A stretch of 64,000 nt of DNA from Bryoerythrophyllum caledonicum. Lineage: Eukaryota > Streptophyta > Bryopsida > Pottiales > Pottiaceae. Within the stretch, counting starts at the first letter, position 1. The number at the start of each line of letters is the position of its first letter. The stretch is from the NCBI GenBank assembly GCA_963971425.1, contig OZ020526.1:19001173-19065172 (forward strand). The letters run 5' to 3'. The notes under the pieces are model-generated. The model was not told the DNA's origin. It worked only from the letters and a program-made list of their open reading frames with translations, and did no database searches. Positions 12,501 through 23,187 of this stretch are shown in pieces. Position numbers and translations under genes: made by a program.

Positions 12501-13157
12501 CAAGGTCTAATTTTGATACCATCATATTAAGCATGAGATTGGTTCCTTGTACACTAATTTTTAGAGGTAAAGAAGGTGAGTAGCATATTCAAAACAATTG
12601 TGCAAGGAGGGAGGTCCAAAAAGTGCCAATTCACATTTTGTTTACTTATGAACTTAATATTTTTTAGAATGATAATCCAAACGGTCAAAAATAAGTTTTA
12701 CAGCATATGTTGTTGTGAAAAAAATAAAAATTGAAAAAGATGAAAATCTCTAAGTTTTATGAGGAAAAGAAGAAGTTTTTTTGGTACCTTGCCTCACAAT
12801 GTATGACAATGTGTGAAAATGTTTGACTTGGGTTAATATGCTATTTTTCACTAAAGACAATAATTTTTTTTAATATGAAAGGAAATATTATTACTTGCTA
12901 CGATTGAAAATCTCTCGTCCAATAGAATGTCCTAGCAAAAGTTTTTGAAGTTGCCCAATGTGCCCCCTCTCCCCAATTAAAATTCAAAACCTTGTAACTT
13001 TTTTTTCTAAAAGTCAGATTAGGGAAAAAATTGGGCTCACTAAAAGCTTTTAGTGATGTCCATCTACAATAAAACTTTCAAAGAAGAATGTTATATATTT
13101 ACACCATAGGAACTTGCCCAAACCTTCAAGACTCCCTCAAGGGGATTTAGGGGTTAA
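9510..13157. mobile_element. TTAA-flanked long-TIR element (repeat family 1), outer copy
   Basis: Begins TTAA-CCTCTAAA and ends with the complement of TTAA-CCCCTAAAT at 13154-13157. Inside both ends the same order of words recurs in inverted orientation: a GGTTTGGGCA-like block, a 'TCCTATG-TGTCAATTT' block, then 'TTCTTTGAAA-TTTTATTGT-GATG' and a 'CAAGTGAAACATTTCC' block. This gives imperfect terminal inverted repeats of several hundred bp. TTAA plus a C-rich start is the signature of piggyBac-class elements. No transposase is present. Another family copy is nested inside. Confidence 0.6.
10843..12103. mobile_element. TTAA-flanked element (repeat family 1), nested copy
   Basis: About 1.26 kb, bounded by TTAA-CCCCTAAGAG on the left and the complement of TTAA-CCCCTAAATG on the right, both TTAA intact. 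The ends show GGGCAGGTTCC on the left and GGGTAGGGTACC as its right counterpart. It sits between the arms of the 9510-13157 copy. The interior holds the family word TGTAGTGCAAAA (near 11439) also found near 39999 and 57550. No coding capacity was recognised. Confidence 0.62.
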
Positions 13158-14739
13158 GATCTGACCGTTAAAAGTTGAAAACGGTACGTCAAAAATTAGA
13201 TTTTCTTTCCACTTTTGGTATTGGCAGTTTTGGAATGTTTCTTGAGGGAAAATGCTTTGGGCTCTTAGGGGTTTATATATCTCAAAGCAAGCGCTCGGGT
13301 CATATAAACAAAAGACTTCCAAGAGGATAAACTTAGCTTACGAGCATTCTTAGCTTTTGTTGAGAGATCACCTTAGATTTCAACGGCCTACGTTTTGTAT
13401 GATGAGGATCAACTGCCTTGAAAAGGGGAGTGGGAGTAGCTAAACTACTCCCACTCCCCTTCTCAACACACATACTCGTGACCCTAGCTTTTTGGGTTAC
13501 TAAGCCCCCTTTGTCATTTTTTCTATCTTCAAAAGAAAGTACTTGTATCTTCTTCCTTTTCAATTAAAGGTTTTCTTCCTCTACAATGGCATTGTTTAAA
13601 AAGTGTTTTCTTTATGATACTGTTTGTTTCAATGTTTGGTAAGGCCCATGCAAAATGGTGGCCTCTGTAAGGTGTTTTATGTGAACATGATAGGGTTAAG
13701 TTACAGAAATGGCCTTGATATGAAAGGTGGTAGCTGAAGAATAGTTCAATATAGAGAGTACATGTCTTGTGAAATAGTAAATTACACTCTGTAGTGTGAG
13801 ATTGAAATACGTGTTCTATGATAAAATTCAAGTTTCATTCTACTAGTAAATCCCAGTTGTCCTCAATAGGTCAAAGGAAATTCCTAGTTAAGTATTTAAT
13901 GTATAATTCTACTAAAACTAAAAGATATCAAATGACAATAGCTTAACTAAAACTATAACTATAACTTAACATGAACTTTATCCCATTTCAACAGTAAACG
14001 ACTTGTGGATGGTTATGGGTCAATGATCATAGAAAGCCCGTGGCCATGGGCCTCGCTTTACTAGACGGACTGTAATCTAATATATATAGAGATACGTAGG
14101 CCTAAAATGTATGTTCCATTGAAACTTGGCCTGGAATGTAAGATTGAAATGTATGCTCCATTGATTACTCGCAAAAATGCTACAACCTCGACTTTGGTAG
14201 AGTTTGGTAATAAACTTAAGCCTATAATATGTGGAGATCCTAGGTGATACCCTGCACTATCCATGATATACTTATGTGATACCCGTAGATTTCATAACAT
14301 AAGGTGGCTAAACTAGTCAACATTTTGGCTATAAGTGTCCAATTTTTTACTATGGGGCCAGAAGTAGTCTCTTTTTTCTTGAATATTTTCAACTTGTTTT
14401 AGCCATTTTGGGGATTACTGATATATATGCTCCATGAATCTATTTGAAACCATATTTGGAGGACAATGAGGCATACAAATAAAACAGTGGTCGAAGAATC
14501 TTCAATCCAGAGGTATATGTCTTGCAAAATTAAAAGTTATTTTTTGTAGTGGAAGAGTAAAGTATGTATTCTTTGATCTTTATAGTAAGGAAGGAAACAA
14601 AAACTTGTATTTCTAATTCAAACCATGGAATCTTAATGAAGACTTAATAAATAATATACTCACAAGATTTCATAAAATTTGACTGCACATAATGAATGAT
14701 TATAGTGTTTGAATAAGAGAAAAAAAATCATTCTCTTTC
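13158..14739. other. AT-rich intergenic DNA
   Basis: No gene recognised. A further right-type family-1 end (TCTTAGGGGTTTA) is visible near 13265-13276. The 16-base word AGCTAAACTACTCCCA region near 13425-13465 contains a short inverted repeat of GGGGAGTGGGAGTAG. Otherwise plain AT-rich sequence. Confidence 0.4.
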
Positions 14740-15468
14740 TTACTTTGAGTGAATCAACAAACATTGACTTCACTTTAATGTGAAATTTTTTAAGTAGAGA
14801 AGGTCTAAATTCATTATCATCATGTGAAGCATGAGATTTGTTCCTTACATGCCAGTTTTGAGAGATAGAAAAGGGGTGTAACATTTTCAAAACAATTGTG
14901 CAATGAGTGAAGGTTATAAAATTGTTTATCACGTTTCATTTTTTTAACTTAATATGTTTTAGTATGATTATCCAAATGTACAATACAAAGATTTATACCA
15001 CATATTGTTGTGAAAATTTTAAGATGTAATAGATATAAAAGCTTTTGTCTTTTATGTGGAAAAGAAGATGGTTTTTTTTTCCTTGCTCAACAATGTGTGA
15101 AAATGTTTGACTTGGGTTAATATGACTTGGGTTTTTTACTATTTTTATCAAAAAAATCTTTTTTATTTTTTTCCATATGAAAGGAAAGGATAGTATTTGA
15201 TAGTCTTGAAAATCTCACATTTGGTAGTGTGTCCCAACAAAAGGTTTTAAAGTTCCATGATGCGCCCGCTTTCAAGATGGTTTTGTTAAGGATTGCATGA
15301 CTTTGTTTCCATAGCTTTGATGAGAATAAAAGAATTATCCCCATATACCTCTTGTCTTCTTGCATGATTGTATAGAATCTCAAAAAATGTAAATATTAAT
15401 TGCAACCACAAGAAAGTGCCCAAGATGTGCAAAAGCCCATCTCATGACTTTTGATATTTAGGGATTAA
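14740..15468. mobile_element. partial family-1 element, right end only
   Basis: Shares with 12430-12930, in the same orientation, the blocks GCATGAGATT, CAAAACAATTGTGCAA, ATATGTTGTGAAAA and AATGTTTGACTTGGGTTAATATG. It ends with ATTTAGGGATTAA at 15456-15468, a one-base variant of the family end. No matching left end was found. Confidence 0.55.
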
Positions 15469-15725
15469 ACATTAGAATGGCCCAATGATGGTCTAGTAAA
15501 TGTATGGTGTCTTATTTGAACATAATAAGGTTGAGATATGGAAATGACATCCAAGTGAAATATGGTACAACAAGAATCTTCAACCCAAAGGTGTAAGTCT
15601 TGTTAAAATTTAATAGATTATTTCACATGAAGGTAGCGAAATACAACATGATTATTTCAAGTCACACAATGATGTAAAAGGAAAAGTTCCTGTAGCCACA
15701 TGAACACGACATAATGGTGAATTAA

Positions 15726-16270
15726 TGCTTTTTTTTTTTTTTTTTTTTTTGAAACAAAACAACAGGGTTTGATTGCGAAAAGTCACCAGTACAGAAAACG
15801 CGCCAGTTCCCGCAACGCCAAGACTTAAGACTCAAGACTAACGTGAAACTCTTTGATCCAAACAATGTGGTCGCCTTGGACGCTGCACAACAACTCATGA
15901 CAACCCCAAGTAGAGTCGAAAAGGTCCGCCGCCTTATTCCTACTAGCCTCGGAGTTGGCGGTGAGGACTCTGCCCCAAGCAATCCTACCATAATCCGTGA
16001 GACCTTGCCAATTGACATTCTCGACCTAATAGTGATTCCACCTATTCTGATTGAACACCTAGTCGTTCCTTGCAAGCCAGAGTGTCCAAAGAGTGATCCC
16101 TCTAAGAAGGAGCCAGATTCTACTAAGGTTTGCAAATTTCCGAGGGAGCCGACCACCGATGAGAGCCTGCTTGAAATTAACACTACCCCATTGGGAGTGC
16201 GGGGTCTTGCTAAGACGTCGAAGAATCTTGTTCACATAGTCCCATGAGCTTAATGAATGCTTTTCCATTG
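15726..16270 (-). mobile_element. 5'-truncated LINE 3' end, copy A
   Basis: On the minus strand the sequence reads into the C-terminal part of an L1-type ORF2: residues such as WGSVNFKQALIGGRLPRKF and GITLWTLWLARND resemble the zf-RVT region that follows plant LINE reverse transcriptases. The element ends in a poly-A tail (T-run 15727-15751 on +). Other frames are needed past the ARND motif, so it is decayed. The same insertion is in copy B, so it predates the duplication. Confidence 0.7.
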
Positions 16271-16486
16271 CAATAGCTCACCAGAGTCTGAACTAAAAAT
16301 TATAGCACCATCTTTTCAATAAATTACACCAATAATCCACATACATAGAACATGATTATATATATGGAATTTCCTCATGAATGAACTTACCGTCCTACTA
16401 TACAATGCTTCATTTTTTTTTCTCCTCACATGCACCTCTGTCTAAATCTTTTAGAATTGAAGATGAAGGTCTATCAATATTTAATA

Positions 16487-18128
16487 CAGTGGCAAGCATA
16501 AATAGTCGTACAATAGAAGCTTCTTTAGAAAATTAGCTACCACATCCACATGAATTGTCATAAAATAGCAAGAATATAACCATCAGAGTATATAGATGCA
16601 ACAAGCATAAAACACAAAGTTTTCAATAAAAGTATGAACTAGAAAAACACACAATAATTCATATGTGCAACAAGCTTGTCCAACTCTTTATGCACGAATT
16701 CATTTTATTGTATATCAGCTATAGAAAACAATATATTAAGTCACAATATAACTATATGACTCAATGATTTAGCTCTTAACCACTCACAAGCGCTACCACC
16801 GTGTATATCCACCTTTTGTATGGTAGACATCAAGAGCTCTTTGAAGCATAGAGCGTATCAACTTCCTGACAACATCAACCTCTATGTTGTACCAAATCTC
16901 TTGAATCTTCTCCCACAAGTCACTTTTTCTGGTAGGTTTCCACTCAAACCTCCTCATACGACGATCTACTTCATTCCAAAGATGTTCTATTGGATTGAGG
17001 TCAGGTGATTGTGGAGGATGCCCAATAGTAATAAACTTTTGAGCACGCAACCAATCTACAACATAATGTGCAGTGTGCTTTGGGTCATTGTCGTGTTGAA
17101 ACAAAACATGATCTTCTTCTAAACCTTGCACTTGTATAGTGCCCATAAGTTCCGTCTCTAAAATATTGCGATATCATATTTATCCATCTTCCCTTCAATC
17201 AAATGAAGCTTGCCAACTCCTTCCCAACTCATACAACCCCAAACCATTATGCTTCCTCCCCCATATTTGACTGTAGGTTGCACGTGCTGATCCAAAAGAC
17301 GCTCTCCACTCTTTCTCCAACAATATCGACGTCCATCCGAGCCAAAAAGATTGAACTTGGATTCATCAGAAAAAATGACATGACTCCAAAATTCCCAAGT
17401 TGCATGTTTGCACTTCTTTGCCCAGTGCAAACGACGAGCTCGATGCTTCTTTGTCAAAAGTGGCTTCTTCGTCTTCACACATGCTCTTAGCCCTTGCCTC
17501 CGAAGACTTCTTTTCACCGTATCATCACTCAATCGCATACCCTCACATCGTAATGCACGTCCTACAGCTGCAGCTGTACTAGTATGTGGATCATTTAACC
17601 TCCTTACAATGTCACGGTCACCACATTCATCAAGAATTCTAGGTCTATCAGGTGAAGTTTTGTCTTTCAAGGTCTCTCTGTCACAAAACCGTCGCACTAT
17701 GTCAGAACAAGTGCTTCGAGGAATGCCTAAAAGTGCTGAAATCTCTCTATATGAGTTCCCTCGCTCATACATTTCAAGAACTGTTCTGCGATCATTCTCG
17801 GATCTTCTAGGAGCCATGGCTACTCTCCAAGGGCCTCTCCAAATCTTACAAAAAAAATTCACAACAAAATGCTTTACAATGGATATGTAATGAGAAGATT
17901 ATGGTGTGCACAACTTGTGAGCATAATAAGTCGTATGCACCTCTTCATGATCTTTGCATGTATAATCTCTACAAGTGTCAAATTCTAAAGGAGTCAATGT
18001 TAATAAGGTGCCATGTGGTGTGTTGACTAAAGCAATCCCAAAAAATATCTTACGAACTCATTAATTATGCTACAATGGGCATATTTATGAGAGATGCCTC
18101 TCTGTCCGATTACTTGTGCTTACCACTG
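16487..18128 (-). mobile_element. Tc1/mariner element with TA target duplication
   Basis: 1642 bp, flanked by TA at 16485-16486 and 18129-18130. The inverted ends begin CAGTGGCAAGCATAAATAG and CAGTGGTAAGCACAAGTAA (about 25 bp, five mismatches). Copy B carries the unoccupied site with a single TA at 42230-42231, which proves the borders. The element therefore most likely inserted after the duplication. Its transposase is frameshifted. Confidence 0.95.
16793..17817 (-). pseudogene. Tc1/mariner DD34E transposase, one frameshift
   Basis: Starts at MAPRRSENDRRT (17817), followed by paired helix-turn-helix segments (SYREISALLGIPRSTCSDIV and later ALRCEGMRLSDDTVKRSLRR). Catalytic first Asp is in FSDESKFNLFG, second Asp in FQHDNDPKHTA, and Glu in SPDLNPIEHLW, exactly 34 residues after the second Asp, the Tc1 spacing. 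YGGGSIMVWGC is the conserved block between. A one-base deletion near 17172 shifts frame after MDKYD, giving a stop at 17158; the second half runs from about 17170 to 16793 in the next frame. All catalytic residues survive, so the lesion is recent. Confidence 0.9.
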
Positions 18129-18559
18129 TAAGTTCATTGAGAAATTTGTACTTGTGTTCAACCATTGAAAGACAATCATGAAGGGCAAGTACAATCTAAA
18201 AAAGTATAAGAGTTATTTGTAAGAAGAGGAAAGAATTGTTATCTTGGATCTCTTTCATCATTGTAAATGATTCAAATTAACCCTATAGAATATTATGTAA
18301 TTGTATATGAATGTAATCAAATTAAAGTAATTAATCCAAGATGACGAGGTTCATGGTAAACAATCACTTATTCTTCTTTAATTTAAAAGGTGGTCAAAAT
18401 CTCCTCCATAGAGATAAAAAACTCTCCAACACGAAATGGGGATTCTAATTCAAAGACCATGCCCTAATTTAGGTGAGTTCTCGTTGCGTCTTGACTCTTT
18501 AGTAATGTGGGATCAATGTTTTCAGTAATGTCGTTTTTGGGCCTTCCATTAATTCGCGG

Positions 18560-19060
18560 ATACCCTCTCGTTTCCGAGAGGGTACTCCTGAAATTTGGGC
18601 AGAATCCCTGAATGCGACTCCGTCGGTGGAATCGCATCCGAGGCGCTCGCTCTGGACCTTCTTTGTGTACCCTGAATGCGACTGTCCATGGAGTTGCATC
18701 TAGTGCAAGTGATGCCCAGGATGCCAATCCATTGACGGAGGCACTTCCCGGGCGCTTGCCCTAGAGCTCCGATGGGTATCCTTTCGGAAACGAGAAGGTA
18801 CCTTGGAATTGGTGGCAGGGGCCCTGAATGCGACTCCGTCGAAGGAGTTGCATTCGGGCGCTTTCCTAGAGCTTCGATGAGTGCCCTCTCCTTTCCGAGA
18901 GGGTACTCTGGAATTGTGGGCAGGGGTTCTGGATGCGACTCCGTCGAAGGTGTTACACCCGGGCGCTTTCCTAGAGCTATGTTGAGTACCCTCTCGTTTC
19001 CGAGAGGGTACTCTTGCGTTCAGGGTTTGACCCTGAATGCGACACTGGCCATGGAGTAGC
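18560..19060 (+). repeat. ~106-bp tandem array, copy A
   Basis: Between four and five units, with the palindromic word CCCTCTCGTTTCCGAGAGGG recurring at about 18562, 18777 (variant), 18884 and 18989. CTGAATGCGACTCCGTCGAAGG-like and GGGCGCTTTCCTAGAGCT words lie between. The ORFs over it are products of the repeat on both strands, not convincing proteins. Confidence 0.8.
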
Positions 19061-19174
19061 ATCCAGGGCACGACATGCCCAAGATGGTACTCCAAGTTCA
19101 TGGCTAGTGCTGTACTCCAAGTTTCAGTTCGACTATATTATAAAAATATTGTTTCTTATATTTCTGTTTTCCAG

Positions 19175-19719
19175 ACCCGAGCGCGGATTCGAGGTTTAGT
19201 GCACCGCTGATCTCGGGCTTGCTGGACGACGTTGTCTTGTGTTGCATTTGGCCACGCATCGCTAGGTCCGTGCACATGATTTACTACCGTATTCCTAATT
19301 CTGAGATCCGCCGTATTGTTGATACCATTTACTCCATTCGGCGGCTAAGTGTCCGATGGTGGTCACTTGTTGAGGGGACTTTGGAGGTTACGGCCGTGAG
19401 GGCTTCGCTCCATATGGCTCTAGTTTATGGCGGCCGTGGCAATGGCCCTGGACCTCGGCACATTTGGATTGCTCACTTTCGGCAGAGTATCAGACGCAAT
19501 CTGCTGTCGCTGGGTGCGTGGACGATCTTTCCATCCCCATTTGATGCAGCACTACTTCGACCGATGCAGACGATGGAGGCATCCGAGCTTCACCAATCGG
19601 TTATTATGTTACGCAGAGCTGTTGACCGTAATGAACGGAACGGCCAACCCCCAGTTTTATTTTTCTGGGCAAATGTATGGCAGCCTCTTATGCGTTCCGA
19701 CGTAGGTGTTGACTACTAG
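19175..19719 (+). CDS. F-box-like exon, copy A
   Basis: A 3' exon entered through the acceptor TTTTCCAG at 19174. It reads SRFSAPLISGLLDDVVLCC-IWPRI, then a WWSLVEGTLEVTAVRASLHM block, and stops at 19719. The LLDDVVL...IWPRI start and the W-LVE-T-E pattern recall plant F-box proteins, substrate receptors of SCF ubiquitin ligases, but the match is weak and no repeat domain follows. The 5' exon was not found; upstream lies the tandem array. Copy B differs by a few residues and keeps the frame, which supports coding. Could be a gene captured in a repeat. Confidence 0.4.
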
Positions 19720-19794
19720 CCCTAGTGCCGATTTGGAGAGGAATTTGTATTTCAGAGCTTCATATATATGATATTTTCTTAATCATTTCTGTTC

Positions 19795-20330
19795 ACAATG
19801 ACGTCAGCCCTAATTTTTCAGCAAAATCTTTTGATAATCGTTCACGATGACGTCAGCCCTAATTTGTTTAAATAAAGAAAATGAATCAAATGTTTGCTCA
19901 TGATATTTACTTTACCAGAAAAAGACCACGGTGATAAGGCCCCTTTAATGCATTATGTGCACATGAAATGAATGATTTTGCGCTCTCTTTATCTGCTCTC
20001 CGCTCTCCGCTCACATACGAGCTTTTCCCTCAATTAACTTACTATAGAATTTTGCATCTTTCAAAAATCAAACAATTTATCTCTCACTTTTGTTCGTGCA
20101 GACTGTCATGACTAAATTTGTCATGACTCGACTATTGGTAATACCATATTACCAAGGATTATCACAGACTCGTAATTTTCTAGAAGGTTCAGCCACCATC
20201 TTTGTAACCAAAATGTGTTATATAAGAGCTGTGTATAACCAGTCTATTTGTAATAAGTCTTGACACCTACAATTTGTTCAACATTTTAGAAGACCTCGTC
20301 TTTCTACATCTTAGCTACCGTTAGCTAGAA
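19795..20330 (+). promoter_or_regulatory. palindrome-rich segment with two TGACGTCA sites, copy A
   Basis: TGACGTCA occurs at 19799-19806 and 19848-19855 inside a repeated ATGACGTCAGCCCTAATTT. GTCATGAC follows at 20105-20112 and 20120-20127, GGTAATACCATATTACC at 20137-20153 and TATATAAGAG at 20220-20229. TGACGTCA is a known bZIP-binding palindrome. A TATA-like word followed by AATAAG recalls an LTR promoter on +, possibly a decayed solo LTR from about 20106 to 20282. Regulatory activity is inferred. Confidence 0.35.
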
Positions 20331-20335
20331 AACCT

Positions 20336-20355
20336 CCCCGGCAGCGGCGCCAAAA
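20336..20355 (-). other. retrotransposon primer-binding site, copy A
   Basis: CCCCGGCAGCGGCGCCAAAA on +, the complement of the TGGCGCCG...GGGG primer-binding motif known from plant Ty3/gypsy (Athila-type) elements. It abuts the LTR at 20356. An identical 20-mer is at 23165-23184. Confidence 0.75.
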
Positions 20356-22249
20356 TGTAGGGCGGGAATTGGTTTGGAAATAAATTAATAAAGCCAAGAC
20401 AATTCTCTAGTTGGGGGTCTTAGGGAGGCTCAATCAGTCTATCGTTAAATAACTAAGGTCAAATGTTAGATAGGAATGTCTTTCATGTAACAAATTGTGT
20501 AGGATAACGATTAGTAATCCATTATAGGTGTGTTAGTTAATCCATGGTGCTTCCTCCCGTGAGTGCACACTACATTCTTATTGTCAATTAGTGGTTAAAC
20601 ATGCATAAGTGACCGTGTAGGATCCTTTCACTAAAGGACACAAATAGTCTTGACTCTTGGACTGGCTTAGTGAGTGATACAAATTGTCTTTTTCTTCATT
20701 CATACATCATGCAAGGTTAATAACAATTCTAATTGCTAGTTCCTTTATTTTATTATAAATCACATCTACACTATCTTAGTCTACTTTGCCATGAGTTTTC
20801 AAAGTGAAGATTCTCTATCCTGGCTTCCCACTTTCGCTCCTCTGGTCCGCCTTTAGTTAATCATTTCAGCAGACCTTCTAAATCTGTCATTCATAGAAAC
20901 ACTTGGCAACACATTATATCTCATCTAATTTCCTATTAGGTATATTGATGTTGCTTTTATTTTCATGAACTAACACTCCACTGCTTTACCATGGCAAATG
21001 AGTCTTGCATTATGTCGTTATTCTCACGACACATATATAATATTTTAGCTTGACTTAATGTACACTCAGTCAAACAATTAAAAGGCTCTTGGCCTAACTA
21101 TGACTCCTTGGTCACTTCAATCATTCAAGTCCCTCTCTTGGTCTTCTATTCTCTTACTCTTCCTCATCTCTTCCTTCATTGCTCCTCTCTTAGCAATTCA
21201 CTTTTTCTACCACTTTACCTTACCACTCTTAATTGTCATGCTTCATCCACATGATCTTTTTATGCTTCAGCTCATTACTACAATGACATAATTTATCTTT
21301 TTAGAAGGGGTGAATAAGGCAACTCAACTTTAGCAATTAAGGGTGGTCAATCCTAATTGTATAAGGTAACTCCTGATTTCTCGCATCTAATATAAGACTA
21401 TTTTTATGACACTTTTGAGTAAACACTTGGGTTCAGGAAATTCTATCCCTACTACGCTCAGTTTTACTAAATCATATTGGTCATGCAGGACCATTGACAA
21501 TTACTCATTTACACTATTAATCAAGTGAATCCCTCCTTAACACAATTACTGTAATGGGAACATTATACACTGTGGCAATTAAATAGAAATTGATGAAAAT
21601 TGGTCTGGAGCCATGCCATCATGCAAATTCATGCTCCATCAAACCAATTCGTTCGAGAGACATCCCCAAGGTTGGTTAATGGCAGGCAATTGGTTTGTGT
21701 GTTGGAATTTGATTAATCTGCGACACAACCACACAAATCCCTTCAAGTAATTAACCCAATCACCACCATGCTCCTTCCTTATACCAAATTAATCGATAAT
21801 TTGTCTCTGGCTCTGCTCCTCGTCCCCTGGTCCATGAATCTTCACTGCATCGCGTCAGTCATAACTCCTCTAGACGAATTGTACAGTGTTTCGAGACTAC
21901 CACCATGAAAACAGAATAACTAGGCTTGTATTAAGGAAATTTGTCATTACATTCACCAGCCTAGGACACACATCAAAATGAGATAATGCGGTGAAGACTA
22001 AGTCTTCCTTTGTCTATTTGTAATTCTATTCTATTAGTTAAAGAACTGTCCTATAGACTAGTGGTTATTCTAACTGCCGCCGCCTTGGTTTTGGAAGTTT
22101 ACTCGGTTTCAACCGCCTATTTGTCTAACTTCCAAAATAAGCGCCAAGTGTTCACACTTCTACTTATTTTTTCTATTCTAGTTTACTTTAAGTCTCGATT
22201 CACACTTAAAAAACAAAATGGACTCATAAAAAGAGTTTTTCACACTACA
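20356..22249 (-). mobile_element. LTR 2 (minus strand), 1894 bp, inserted in gag, copy A
   Basis: Begins TGTAGGGCGG and ends CACTACA, a TG...CA LTR with short inverted ends, directly beside the primer-binding site at 20336-20355. Its right end at 22249 lies where the gag ORF of the neighbouring element is cut, so this element inserted into that gag. The internal region would extend left of 20336; no gag-pol of its own or second LTR was found there. No coding sequence recognised within. Confidence 0.65.
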
Positions 22250-23062
22250 AGGTTCTTCCGAATTCTCAGTACTTCCGGATTCACTAGATGAAGAGCTAGC
22301 CCTTCTCCTGTCCTTTCGGATCTTCTTTCCACGCTTGGAGCTCTCCGTCAGGGACCTTCTCCGGGCCTGCCTTAGTGACTGCTTCGAGTTCTCATAATTT
22401 TGGGCCGCCTCCATGGCGTCTTGAAGTGTTTGTGGTCGAGCTTGCCGGACTTGAGATCCCATATCCTCCGGAAATCCAGCTACATACCACTCGATCTGCA
22501 CGCTGGCTGAAATGCCCGGAGTGAGTTTGTGAATCAAACTCCTTACCCTCTGCCCGTATCTCCAGACTGATTCGGTAGGCTTCATCTCCATTTTGCTGAG
22601 GCGGCCGAGCGTCCGGGCCTCACCTCCTACCTCGCGGAAAGTCCGTAAGAACATGGCTGTGAGTTGGCTCCAATCATTCCGGATCGGGTTAGGCACATCC
22701 TGGTACCATTGTAGGGCTTCTCCTTTCAGCAACCCTTGAAAGATCCGTAGCTTGGTGGCCACTTCCTCTTCATTGGCTGCAGCAGTGGAGTTGAATTCGC
22801 AAAGCCATTCGTCCACATCCTCCCGGCCATCTCCTCGAAACTTCCGGTATTTCAACCTCGAGGCATTCCGTCCAGCCATCACTGGTTGTTCTACTCGAGT
22901 TGGGGCTGCGGTCTGCTCCTCCGGAATAGCGCTGCCTGACGCGGTTGCTTTGTTAGAGAAATCCAGCGTTCGTTGTTCCGCCGACTTGGGTGGAAGAGGA
23001 ATCTGACTTCCCTCCTTTCCCTTCTTGTTCCGCTCCGACCTCCGTAATCCCTCTGAACCTCT
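22250..23062 (-). pseudogene. Ty3/gypsy-type gag, truncated and start lost, copy A
   Basis: Retrotransposon gag capsid domain (Retrotrans_gag): KLRIFQGLLKGEALQWYQDV, FLRTFREVGGEARTLGRL and a KMEMKPTESVWRYGQRV block, followed by an arginine-serine tail cut by LTR 2 near 22249. The initiator used in copy B is ATA here, so the first in-frame ATG is at MAGRN (22879). It belongs to the element whose LTR is at 23188-25449. The zinc knuckle, protease and polymerase regions are absent. Confidence 0.8.
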
Positions 23063-23164
23063 CTCTGCTTGACTTATACGGAGTCGGAATGTAGAGGCAC
23101 GTATCTAGGCAGTACAAGATCTCGCTTTATACTTTTCTAATCTTAAACTGGAATTAAGCTAGAT

Positions 23165-23184
23165 CCCCGGCAGCGGCGCCAAAA
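23165..23184 (-). other. retrotransposon primer-binding site, copy A
   Basis: Same 20-mer as at 20336-20355, three bases from the LTR that starts at 23188. Shows the element runs on the minus strand with gag downstream. Confidence 0.78.
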
Positions 23185-23187
23185 TCA

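Noticed and set aside
18464-19101. ORFs on both strands over the 106-bp tandem array
   Set aside because: Open on both strands because of the repeat; no protein family resemblance.
22010-22291. 93-codon + strand ORF at the LTR 2 right end
   Set aside because: Spans the LTR-gag junction antisense to gag; no support.
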